Shown: piece after piece, positions 27,845-37,200 of the stretch
Numbering within the stretch: position 1 is the stretch's first letter
How the letters are laid out: each line of letters begins with the position of its first letter
From: Sodalinema lacuna_A
Lineage (GTDB): Bacteria > Cyanobacteriota > Cyanobacteriia > Cyanobacteriales > Geitlerinemataceae
Direction: 5' to 3'
Length of the DNA: 64,000 nt
NCBI GenBank assembly: GCA_900149785.2
Contig: FSSI02000004.1
Coordinates: forward strand, 1-64,000
The notes under the pieces: generated by a model
What the model was told of the DNA's origin: nothing
Seen by the model: the letters and a program-made list of their open reading frames with translations, nothing else
Databases searched by the model: none
Made by a program: the position numbers and the translations under genes

Positions 27845-29434
27845 ATGACGACCAACCTCGATCGCGTCCTCTATGTCCGCCTTCCCTGTAACCCCATCTT
27901 CCCCATTGGGGTGGTGTATCTCGCCGATCATCTACACAAACTCTTCCCCGAGATTAAACAGCGAATCTTTGATCTCGGGGCCATTCCCCCCTTAGACTTC
28001 AACGGCGCCCTAGAACGCTGTATCGACGAGTTCCAACCCCAGTTACTCGTCTTCTCCTGGCGAGACATCCAAATCTACGCCCCCGTTGGCGGACGCGGTG
28101 GCAATCCCCTACAGAACGCCTTTGAGTTTTACTATGCCGACAATCCCCTCGTCAAGTTACGAGGTGCCTTAGGGGGATTACGCCTGGCTGGCTCCTACTA
28201 CGGCGAACTCTGGCGTAACCTGGGACTGATTCGTCAAGGCCTAAAACGAGCCCGCCGCTACCATCCCCAAGCCCGGGTGGTTGTCGGAGGAGGGGCCGTC
28301 AGTGTCTTTTACGAGCAACTCGGCCGCAGTTTACCCAAAGGAAGTATTATTTCCGTCGGCGAAGGAGAGGCCCTATTAGAAAAACTACTGCGGGGACAAG
28401 AGTTCCAAGACGAACGCTGTTACATCGCCGGCGAAACCCAACCCCGAGAGCGTTTAATTCACGAAAAACCCGCTCCCATTGAAAAAACGGCCTGTAACTA
28501 CGATTACATTGCCAGCATTTGGAGCCAGTTTGACTATTACTTTCTCGATCAAGACTTTTACATCGGCGTTCAGACTAAACGCGGTTGTCCCCATAACTGC
28601 TGTTACTGCGTTTATACCGTCATTGAGGGCAAACAAGTCCGCATCAACCCCGCCGATGAAGTGGTCGCTGAGATGCGCCAACTCTATGATCGAGGCATTC
28701 GTAATTTCTGGTTTACCGACGCTCAATTTATCCCCGCCCGCCGCTATATCCAGGATGCCATTGAACTCCTGCAAAAAATCGTGGATTCAGGGATGGATGA
28801 TATCCATTGGGCGGCGTATATTCGCGCCGACAACTTGACCCCAGAACTCTGTGATCTGATGGTCAAAACGGGGATGAATTACTTTGAGATTGGCATCACC
28901 AGCGGCTCTCAGGAGTTAGTCCGCAAGATGCGGATGGGGTATAACTTGCGGGTGGTGTTAGAAAACTGCCGCGATCTCAAAGCCGCTGGGTTTAATGATT
29001 TGGTCTCCGTCAACTATTCCTTTAATGTCATTGACGAGACCTATGAGACCATTCGCCAAACCATCGCCTATCATCGGGAGTTGGAGCGAATTTTTGGTCG
29101 TGAGAAGGTCGAACCCGCTATTTTCTTTATTGGCCTACAACCCCACACCCACTTAGAAGACTACGCCTTTGAGCAGGAGGTCTTGAAACCGGGATATAAT
29201 CCCATGAGTTTAATGCCCTGGACGGCTCGGAAACTGCTCTGGAACCCGGAACCCCTTGGCTCGTTTTTTGGGGAGGTGTGTCTCGAAGCCTGGCAACGCA
29301 ATCCCAATGATTTTGGCCGGGAGGTGATGGACATTTTAGAAGAACGGCTTGGCTGCGCTGAACTTGAGGAGGCGTTAAGTGCGCCGATGGTGGATAAATC
29401 GCCGCAAGACGCCACGACGTTAGTTCAGGTTTAA
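27845..29434 (+). CDS. B12-binding-type radical SAM protein
   Basis: 529 aa. The N-terminal ~190 residues have the B12-binding-like layout (IGVVYLADHL, VVVGGGAVSVF, GEGEALLEKLL), though the DxHxxG cobalamin motif is not evident. The radical SAM core contains the Fe-S motif CPHNCCYC (CxxxCxxC, about residue 255) and a GITSG-type segment. The protein resembles a cyanobacterial radical SAM group that databases name for high-light acclimation of photosystem II; I could not verify this. Substrate unknown. A hairpin follows. Confidence 0.8.
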   Translation: MTTNLDRVLYVRLPCNPIFPIGVVYLADHLHKLFPEIKQRIFDLGAIPPLDFNGALERCIDEFQPQLLVFSWRDIQIYAPVGGRGGNPLQNAFEFYYADNPLVKLRGALGGLRLAGSYYGELWRNLGLIRQGLKRARRYHPQARVVVGGGAVSVFYEQLGRSLPKGSIISVGEGEALLEKLLRGQEFQDERCYIAGETQPRERLIHEKPAPIEKTACNYDYIASIWSQFDYYFLDQDFYIGVQTKRGCPHNCCYCVYTVIEGKQVRINPADEVVAEMRQLYDRGIRNFWFTDAQFIPARRYIQDAIELLQKIVDSGMDDIHWAAYIRADNLTPELCDLMVKTGMNYFEIGITSGSQELVRKMRMGYNLRVVLENCRDLKAAGFNDLVSVNYSFNVIDETYETIRQTIAYHRELERIFGREKVEPAIFFIGLQPHTHLEDYAFEQEVLKPGYNPMSLMPWTARKLLWNPEPLGSFFGEVCLEAWQRNPNDFGREVMDILEERLGCAELEEALSAPMVDKSPQDATTLVQV

Positions 29435-29480
29435 GGGGTCAGGTTCACGACGATTCCTCAATTAGCCCTCAACCGGTGAT

Positions 29481-29510
29481 CCCCTGGAGTTTTTCGCGAA
29501 ACTCTGGGGG
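29481..29510 (+). terminator. Hairpin behind the radical SAM gene
   Basis: CCCCTGGAGTTT pairs with AAACTCTGGGG with a single bulge around a TTCGCG loop, followed by GTTTGC. The T-run is weak. Confidence 0.5.
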
Positions 29511-29638
29511 GTTTGCTGATCCTGGGGAGGATCTCGGGCCGGGGAGTTTAACGAAACGTGACAGGTCAGGTGCGTCGGGCGATCGCTCGGTCACAATAGA
29601 TAAAGACTGTAAAAATTCTCTATAACATCAAACGAATT

Positions 29639-30199
29639 ATGCAAGCTGCTGAACGATTACTAGAACGCTATGCTGCTGGCGAGCGTAACTTCCGAGATTT
29701 AGATCTGTTTCGTGCCGATCTCAATGGGGCTGACTTGAGTGGGGCCAGTTTCTTTCGGACCAACCTGTTTGGGGCGAACCTCTTTCGAGCGAATTTGATT
29801 GGGGCGACGTTTTATAATGCCACCTTGATCGGGGCTAACCTGTATTGTGCCACTGTCAGTGGGGCGGATCTCAGTGGGGCGAACCTGACCTGTGCTAATT
29901 GTGAAGGGGCCGATCTCAGTGGGGCCGATTTGACGGCGGCGGATCTCGGGGGCGTTGATTTTAGTCACGCCAATCTCAGCTACGCCAATTTAACGCGCAG
30001 TAATTTGATGCGGGCTAGTCTGGTGGATGCGAAATTAGACCATACGAATTTTACCGGTGCGGATTTGAAATGGGCGAATCTCAACGATGCTCAACTGAGT
30101 GAGACTCAGGTGCGATCGGCCCAGTTCGCTCATGCGATCGGCTTGACACCGGAGTTGCAGGCTCGCTTACGAACTCAAGGGGCGATTTTGTCGGCCTAG
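29639..30199 (+). CDS. Pentapeptide-repeat protein, 186 aa
   Basis: After a helical cap (residues 1-20, ERLLERYAAGERNFRDLDL) nearly the whole chain is A(D/N)LxG pentapeptides, about 28 in series, predicting a right-handed quadrilateral beta-helix. It shares its N-terminal cap (RYxAGERNFR) with the larger pentapeptide protein at 41266-42270, so the two are paralogues. Function of this cytosolic class in cyanobacteria is largely unknown. It ends 8 bp from the convergent MFS gene. Confidence 0.93.
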   Translation: MQAAERLLERYAAGERNFRDLDLFRADLNGADLSGASFFRTNLFGANLFRANLIGATFYNATLIGANLYCATVSGADLSGANLTCANCEGADLSGADLTAADLGGVDFSHANLSYANLTRSNLMRASLVDAKLDHTNFTGADLKWANLNDAQLSETQVRSAQFAHAIGLTPELQARLRTQGAILSA

Positions 30200-30206
30200 A
30201 AGCCGT

Positions 30207-31391
30207 TTAAGAGCTTTGTTGGGGTAGGGGGGCGAACAGGAGTAGTCCGGCGGCGATCGTGAGGAGAGAGGCGGCATAGAAGACACTGGCCAGGCCCCAG
30301 ATGTTCAAAACCACCCCCAGCACAACGGGAGAGGCAAATTGCCCCAGAAAGCTAATCCCTGTACCGACGGCTAGGATACTGGCTCGCAGTTCAAAGGGGG
30401 AGATGTTGGCTAGGGCGTTGTAGAGGTTGGGTAAAACCAGACCAAAGCCTAAACCGAAAATGGCAGCGGCGACCAGCACTCCCCCTAGGTTGGTAATCCA
30501 AGGAATGGGGGCTAGGGTGGCGGCCATCACACCAAAACCTAGGGCGGTTGAGCGATTTAAGCCCATAGCTTTGGCCAGCGGTTTGGCCCCAAAGGCGGAA
30601 ATTAGGGCCGCACCGATGGCCCGCGCGGCTAACACTAACCCGTTCAGTTTGGGGGTTAAGCCGAGGGCTTGGTCGAGGTAGATTGGGGCATAGATTACAA
30701 CGGCATACATGGCGATGGACGATAGCCCCATCGTCAGGAGGAGTCGGGCGGTGGGTAGACGAGAGAGTGCCCGCGTGAGTTTTCCTCCTAGGCCTTGGGA
30801 TTCGCTGGATTTTGCGGCTAGGGATTGGGAGTCGAAGGCGTAAATCCCGAGGAGGGCTAGGGGAAAGGCTAGACCGTTGAGATAAAAGGCATATTGCCAG
30901 TGGCTATTGCCGGCTAACCCCCCGAGGAGGGGGTAGATAATGCCGGTGAGGGTCAGAACGGCGGTGGCAAAGCCAAGCATCCGGGTTCGGGCTTCTCCTT
31001 CATAGAGTCGTCCTAGGACTCCTAGACAGGAGGCGGCAAGGCCGCCACAGGCGATGCCTAAGAGTCCCCGTACGAGGAGTAGGGACCAAAAATTGGGCAT
31101 CCAAGCCCCAATCACGCCGAAAATCCCGTAGAAGGTCATGGCGGGGAAGAGGACGCGGGAGGGACCGATTTTGTCGGCGAGGAGGCCGAGGAGGGGACTG
31201 AATAGGGCCAGGCTGAGACAATGAAAGCTGGCTAGGGTTCCCCCCCAGGCTAAGTCGATATTGAGTTCTTGCATGAGATCCGGCAAGACGGGGGCGATCG
31301 CTCCGCCGGCCATGGTCGTCAGGGAACCGGCACATAAGACTACGGGTAGCCTTAGGGTCTCGCGGCTCAAGGGTTGACCCCAATCTGTCAT
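30207..31391 (-). CDS. Major facilitator superfamily transporter
   Basis: 394 aa with about twelve membrane helices. The loop 2-3 signature reads GLLADKIGPSRVLFPAM (MFS motif A). VLTLTGIIYPLLGG fits helix 5 and GLGFGLVLPNLYNAL the helix 10-11 region. The type resembles bacterial drug-efflux permeases (DHA1-like), but substrate cannot be inferred. It converges with the pentapeptide-repeat gene. The 428 bp upstream (31392-31819) contain no convincing gene. Confidence 0.88.
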   Translation of the reverse strand: MTDWGQPLSRETLRLPVVLCAGSLTTMAGGAIAPVLPDLMQELNIDLAWGGTLASFHCLSLALFSPLLGLLADKIGPSRVLFPAMTFYGIFGVIGAWMPNFWSLLLVRGLLGIACGGLAASCLGVLGRLYEGEARTRMLGFATAVLTLTGIIYPLLGGLAGNSHWQYAFYLNGLAFPLALLGIYAFDSQSLAAKSSESQGLGGKLTRALSRLPTARLLLTMGLSSIAMYAVVIYAPIYLDQALGLTPKLNGLVLAARAIGAALISAFGAKPLAKAMGLNRSTALGFGVMAATLAPIPWITNLGGVLVAAAIFGLGFGLVLPNLYNALANISPFELRASILAVGTGISFLGQFASPVVLGVVLNIWGLASVFYAASLLTIAAGLLLFAPLPQQSS

Positions 31392-31819
31392 ACTGCCTCC
31401 ACAGATTAAAAGGAAAGTGATATATCATTGCACATCGCGTCCGAGACTCCTATTTTGGAGGATAGGTCCGGTGATTCACAATTGCACTCTGGCAAAATCT
31501 CAACTGTCCTCAGGACAATGAGACCTAAGCGGAGCAAATCCTGCTATCATCGCTGTACCTTAAACGATCCTGTAGTGGGACGATTGCTTAGAAAGTCTAT
31601 GGGTTATGTCATTTTGCCTGGCTCTGGAGCGGTTCTAGGTCGGTCGCGGCAGATTAAACCCCTCATTTTAGCGGGGAGTTGGCCGTTGCGATCGCGGCAA
31701 CGTGCCAGTGGTCTTGCCTGTCAGCGGGAATAACAGGTATCTTATCTAGGAAATTAAACTGAGATGTTAGAAACGGCAGCCCATCGGCTATCAAGACCAA
31801 CGGTGAGGGGAGAAAGCTA
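31392..31819. other. Intergenic, 428 bp, no supported gene
   Basis: A frame at 31428-31733 is open but lacks a ribosome site and recognisable pattern. The region separates divergent MFS and alpha-oxoamine synthase genes and presumably holds both promoters; no strong promoter match was found by eye. One HIP1-like site (GCGATCGCGGC) is present. Confidence 0.4.
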
Positions 31820-33106
31820 GTGCAAGTTATCCAAGAATATGTGCAGAAGTTACACGCACACGGGTTTTACCCCGATGAGTACATCTGTCACGGTAAACAG
31901 GGCAATTTGATTGATATTGAGGAGCCGGTTAGTCAAAGACGACTGAAGGTTTTAACGTTCTGTACCAATGATGTCCTCGGACTGGTTCAGCATCCTCAAG
32001 TCAAGCAGGCGGCGATTGATGCCATTGTTCAGTATGGAACCTCGAATAGTTCCTGTGAGGCGTTGAGTGGTCGGATCGATCTGCATCGCCAACTCGAACG
32101 GGAAATTTCTGAGTTTAAGGATCTCGCCCACACTCATTTGTTTGTAAATGCCTGGATGGCGTTACAGGCCCTGATGGATGCGTTCTGTCATTTGGCGATC
32201 CCAATTCCTGGGTTTCAACATACGCGCGAAACCCTGATCCTCAGTGATGTCCTCAATCACGGTTGCATCATCTCGGCGATCGCCAATGCGAATAATCGCT
32301 CGGGTAAGGTGTTTAGTCAAAGCCCGACGGTTCGGGTGAAGGCCTATCGCCACAATGATGTCAATGATCTCGCTCGCAAGCTGCGACGCTATGCTAAGCC
32401 CGGCGATCGCATCATGTTAATTTCCGATGCGGTGTTCTCGATGGATGGGGACATCGCCCCATTGCCGGAGTTCCTCGATGTGATGGAACAGTATCCGGGC
32501 AGTGTGATCGTCATGGATGAGGCTCACGCCAGTGGTTCGGTTGGCCCCTCGGGACGAGGAATTTATGACCATTTCGGGATTTCACCTCAGGATGTGATCC
32601 GGCGGGGGATGGTTCCGATTATTATGACCACATTCTCGAAGTTTGCCGCTTCGGCCGGGGCCGCGTTGAGTAGCCCAAGTCCGGAACTCAATGATTTGCT
32701 GACGGTGTCGCCGACGTCGATTGGTACGATTTCTCTACCGCCTCCGATTACGGCGGCGGCCTTGGAGAGTATTCGTCAGGTTCGTCAAAATCCGGAGTTG
32801 GTACAAACGCTTCAGGCGAATACTCGTTATCTGCGATCGCGCCTGGTTGAACATGAGTTCCAGGTGATTGGCGAAACCAATGTGATTCCGGTGATTCTCT
32901 CTCCTGAGATTAATCCCAAGTACTTTGCCCGCCATCTGATGGATCGCTATGGGATTTGGATTTCACCGATTTGGTTTATCGCGAAGCCTCGGATGCGGAT
33001 TACGGCCAATGCTCTGCATACGAAGGAGGAGATGGATCGCCTCGTTGAAGCGATGGTGGAAACCCGAGCCGCTATGCTATCCTCGACGGCAACCGTTAGT
33101 GCTTAA
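31820..33106 (+). CDS. Alpha-oxoamine synthase (KBL/BioF/SPT-like PLP enzyme)
   Basis: 428 aa, GTG start with GGGGAGAAAG upstream. Fold-type I PLP enzyme: N-terminal LTFCTNDVLGLVQHP, CEALSGRIDLHRQLE, cofactor Asp in VIVMDEAHASGSVGPSGRG, and the Schiff-base Lys in TTFSKFAASAGAAL. The family condenses an amino acid with an acyl-CoA or acyl-ACP. The glycine-rich loop after the Lys is altered (AASAG rather than GGxGG), so substrate is uncertain. It is followed after 9 bp by a YghO-like acyltransferase gene, which suggests a small lipid or acyl-amino-acid pathway. Confidence 0.85.
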   Translation: MQVIQEYVQKLHAHGFYPDEYICHGKQGNLIDIEEPVSQRRLKVLTFCTNDVLGLVQHPQVKQAAIDAIVQYGTSNSSCEALSGRIDLHRQLEREISEFKDLAHTHLFVNAWMALQALMDAFCHLAIPIPGFQHTRETLILSDVLNHGCIISAIANANNRSGKVFSQSPTVRVKAYRHNDVNDLARKLRRYAKPGDRIMLISDAVFSMDGDIAPLPEFLDVMEQYPGSVIVMDEAHASGSVGPSGRGIYDHFGISPQDVIRRGMVPIIMTTFSKFAASAGAALSSPSPELNDLLTVSPTSIGTISLPPPITAAALESIRQVRQNPELVQTLQANTRYLRSRLVEHEFQVIGETNVIPVILSPEINPKYFARHLMDRYGIWISPIWFIAKPRMRITANALHTKEEMDRLVEAMVETRAAMLSSTATVSA

Positions 33107-33115
33107 CTCCGCAAG

Positions 33116-34237
33116 ATGGGTCAAATTACGATTCGTCCAGTCGCTAGTGAGGGCGATCGCCAACGGTTTTTAGAGGTGCCCCAGTTGGTCTATCGCGATG
33201 ATCCCAACTGGGTTCCCCCTCTGAAGGCCTCGATCGCCGCTCAGTTATCCCCCCAAGATAATCCTTTCCTCAGTTATGGGGAGTTTCAAGGGTTTTTGGC
33301 GTTGAATGACCAGGGAGAGGCGATCGGGCGTATTGTGGCCGCCGTCAATCAGCGGTTGATTGACCGTGAAGGTCAGCGTATCGGCCTATTTGGCTATTTT
33401 GAATGTATTGAGGAGTTGTCCGCTGGCCAGCAGTTGCTGGAGGCGGCGTTGTCTTGGCTGGGCGATCGGCACATCGAGGTGGTGCGCGGCCCCATTAACC
33501 TCTCGACTCACAACAACTGTCTCTTTCTCGTCGAAGGCTGCGATCGCCCCCCGATGATGATGATGCCCTATAACCCCCCCTACTATCCCCAGTGGCTAGA
33601 AAAGATGGGTTGGCTCAAGGCGAAAGATGCTTACGCCTATGACTTCCCCATGGAGCCATTATCAGACAAATTCGAGAAAGCTTATCGCATCGCCCTCAAA
33701 TCCGGAGTCACCTTTCGCCCCATTCGCACCAAAGGGGAGGGGTTTGAAGAGGATGTTCGCAGTCTGTATCAGTTATTTACCCAAGCGTTTGCCAATAATT
33801 GGAGTTCGACTCCCCGCACCGAAGCCGATTTTTTGGAAGAAGCCCAACAGCTAAAAACCCTTGTTGACCCCGCGATTTTCCCCATCGCCGAAGATAAGGG
33901 TGAGATGGTGGGCTTTTTTATGGGCCTACCGGATTACAACATCGCCTTAAAACAGGTCAACGGAACCCTGAATTTTTGGGGATTACTCAAGTTTCTCTGG
34001 TATCGCCGCCAAATTAAGCAAGCGCGCATGATTACCCTCTGTGCGTTGCCCGAATACCGCCGTAAAATGGTTCCCCTAGCTTTGGTCTATTTAACCATGA
34101 AAGGGGGGGAGAAACGGGGCTATCAGCGGGCGGAATTGTCCTGGATTTGGGAAGACAATCACCCCTCTCGCCGGATTACAGAAGCCTCCGGTGGGGTGAT
34201 TGCTCAAACCTATCGGATGTACGAAAAACCGCTTTAA
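33116..34237 (+). CDS. YghO-like GNAT N-acyltransferase
   Basis: 373 aa. The N-terminus reads IRPV.S.GDRQRFLEVPQLVYRDDPNWVPPL, then NPFLSYGEFQGFLAL...IGRIVAAVN, and VVRGPINLSTHNNCLFLVEG, the pattern of the YghO/large-GNAT family. The C-terminal half holds a second GNAT-like fold. No membrane segments. Such proteins are predicted N-acyltransferases. Coupled by 9 bp to the alpha-oxoamine synthase gene; a strong bidirectional hairpin follows the stop. Confidence 0.75.
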   Translation: MGQITIRPVASEGDRQRFLEVPQLVYRDDPNWVPPLKASIAAQLSPQDNPFLSYGEFQGFLALNDQGEAIGRIVAAVNQRLIDREGQRIGLFGYFECIEELSAGQQLLEAALSWLGDRHIEVVRGPINLSTHNNCLFLVEGCDRPPMMMMPYNPPYYPQWLEKMGWLKAKDAYAYDFPMEPLSDKFEKAYRIALKSGVTFRPIRTKGEGFEEDVRSLYQLFTQAFANNWSSTPRTEADFLEEAQQLKTLVDPAIFPIAEDKGEMVGFFMGLPDYNIALKQVNGTLNFWGLLKFLWYRRQIKQARMITLCALPEYRRKMVPLALVYLTMKGGEKRGYQRAELSWIWEDNHPSRRITEASGGVIAQTYRMYEKPL

Positions 34238-34244
34238 AGCCTAA

Positions 34245-34275
34245 GCCGGGGTAAACGACATGAGTTTACCCCGGC
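34245..34275. terminator. Bidirectional terminator between the acyltransferase gene and nrdB
   Basis: Perfect 12-bp stem GCCGGGGTAAAC / GTTTACCCCGGC with a 7-nt loop, placed between the two convergent stop codons. Confidence 0.75.
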
Positions 34276-34283
34276 GGACTGGT

Positions 34284-37200
34284 TTAGATTTCGTCCCAAC
34301 CTCCAACGCCGGAAGACATCACATAACTGGTGACTTGCGCTTCAAAGAAGTTCGCTTTCGTGTGGCCCTCGGCTTTGGTATCAGAGAATCGCTCTAGGTG
34401 AGTGTAGGGACTCTTTTGATAGCGGGGTTCGGGATAAAGAGGCTTCAAGCCAATGGCTTTGAGACGGATGTTGGCCAGGTATTTGGTGTATTGTTCGGTG
34501 CTGTGTTCCGTAATCCCGAGGATGTTATTCCCCACGATGTGATTGGTCCATTTACATTCATGTCGAACGGCGGTGTCCATCATCTCATAGACCGCATCTT
34601 TGGAATGGGGAAAGATGGCCATGGCTTCGGGAAGAAGTTTTTGGAACAGCCGCACATGGCTGAGTTCGTCCTTTGTGTTCAGCTAGGGGCGCTAACCCTA
34701 ACCCGTGGTTTACGTCGGCTTAACCACCGCTACCCGTCACCGAGTAGAACAGACCATATCATAATCCTTTACAGGATCCCCCCCGCTTCGATACCGCTTG
34801 GTATCTACTCCCTTTCGGGATGGTCGTTGCTCCTTTTGTTAAACAAGTCCCAAGCATCTTTCCAGGTTTTCCGGTGTCGGACATTGCTAATAACAGAACA
34901 ATCTACATCAATCATACGAGCCAACTCTTTGTTGCTCTTTGATGGTAGCTGACGGATTACATCAACACGAATCTCAAGTGGGATTTTGCTAGATAGTCCT
35001 CCGCTTTCCTTATGGTTGATTTGCATTCCTTGAGGGATTTCACCAACAAAACACTCCCAAACCAGCCTATGAACTAAACAGGCTTTTTGTTTACCGGTGT
35101 GTTCAATGTGAAACGTGATCTGATGATATCCGTGTTTGTATTTAGGGCAAAATGAATAAACATTGGAGTCTATCCGTCTAACCCGTCCGTCGTCTGTTAC
35201 AAAGCAAGGTAGCTTAGGATGCTTCTTTTCCACGATACAAACAAAAAACCTTTGATAGTTCTTTTATACCATGTTGAAGCTTGTCTAACAACTTGGATCA
35301 GGGTTTTCTCACAAATGAGAGGTTCCCTGAGTTCAAGGGGTTTTCGACTATCGTTTCCGATAGAAGCCGCCAAGGTTAACGGTTGATCATCTTGAAGATG
35401 TCGGCACTTCCCGGCATTAACATCCGGGAGGCAAAATTGTAGAAGGCTATAACGCAACTACCCAAACTTTCATTTGGGGCTAGAACATACCATTATCTTT
35501 GTCGCTGTCCTTTCCGAGAATCCACAGAGCGGATTGGATAGGATGATGGAGGTAAGGGGCTGATGGAGTAAGTTCCATTATTGATCTTCCGCAAAACGGC
35601 TTCACTACGCCATCCGTACACTGAAGCAATATCACGAAAGCTCAGTTCAGGGTTTTGTAACAGTGAGTAGATCTCTAGAACATCCTCTTCCGTTAGCTTT
35701 TTACGCTTAACGGTACTTTTTCTGAGGGGGTAGGTGCAGTTGTCATCAAACCAGGCACGGCCGAGATTAATATCTGCAATAATTCCTTCCTTGACTCCGT
35801 ACATTTCTCCGATTTCAGAAAAATTTAGTCGGGTACTTTGAATAGAGTCTCGGATTTCATGGAGTTCCTCCTCAGACAGCTTTTCATTCCCACTGGTACG
35901 GACGGCATTATATCCCGAGCGAATAGCATCCTTTTGGATAATCCATTCTGACTCTTTGCGTCTCAAATCTGAACGAGGAATTTGTTGCTCAAGAATTTGA
36001 AAGGAGAACTGGGTGATATCCTGATTCATATCTTTATATAAATCAGTAGCCAACGCACCTCCATACGCATTTTTGATGTGAGAACCTATCCGTCCAGCAA
36101 AGCTAGTCGTACAGCCAATATAAACCTTGCCATTACTGTGATTCAGAATTTGGTAAATCACTCCATCGTTTTTTATGGTCCTCACCTGGGTTTCTATACT
36201 ATATTATAGAAACTCGGCTTAAACTCTGGCAAGTCTTTGACAAAGATATCCACCCTCTGTTCGTTGAACGTTCTACCGAATTCGGGTAGCTTCGCTGCTG
36301 ATTTCCCATTACTATGACCGACTCCCTTACGGCTTGCGATCAATCCTTTAACTTTTTTCTGCTCTCGCTCCATGACGTTTATCATTACTGATTCCGCTGT
36401 GGCATAAAGGCTTTAGGGGGTTCCAGCAATTTGGCGGATTTTCACTAACATTTCACAATGCTATGGGGCTACTTAACTAACCCATTGTAAAAGTACAAGC
36501 CTTCAAGAATGTAGTCAGTCACCAAGGACATGAAGTAGTTTTCCACGGTAGGATTATCAACATAGCGTTGATATTGCCCAGCAATGAACTGACAACGGTC
36601 TTTTAACACCTTATCGGTGCGCCAAAAATCGTAAACCGCTGAGCGGCGATCGCTGGGAATAATGGTCTCAATCATGTATTGATACACATATGTTCAGTTA
36701 AGGGCGCAACTCCTCAACCCGTCGCCTTTCAGCAACTGCTACCTGTCACCAGGTAGGTCAGACTATATCATACTCCCGTTTCTAATCTGCTTTAGGGAGT
36801 CCCCCCGTTTCCAGTGCCATTGGCTTGCACTGTACTCTCTTTCGAGATAGTCGTTGAACCTTTAATAAATCCATAGTTTCAGAAAAATTTTGCGATAACA
36901 AAAGTTATTTTTTAGGTGAATAAAATTTACCCGTTATGGATTTATTACTTGGCTGCTGATTGTCTCAAAACCATAAATCACAAAATTATTCCGAGACTTC
37001 CCAGCAATTAGAGGGGTTTGCGACCGCCATTGCTGACGGAAGGAGCTATTGGTTAACTCTGGTTATGGAGAGCTTCTTGACTGATTTGCTCTGCCATACA
37101 CATGGAGACTTCAGGCGCGGTAATACTCACCTTGAGCTGAGGTAAATTCACCGTTTGTACAGAATCCAAAAAGGTAAGATAGGACAAAATCCCATCAAAG

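Noticed and set aside
31428..31733. 101-aa frame between the MFS and oxoamine synthase genes
   Set aside because: No ribosome site, composition not protein-like.
35197..35457. 86-aa frame across nrdB exon 3 and intron 3
   Set aside because: Wrong frame relative to the NrdB exon; explained by exon and intron sequence.
36194..36385. 63-aa frame in nrdB intron 2
   Set aside because: It covers the P-Q-R core of the ribozyme and shows no protein pattern.
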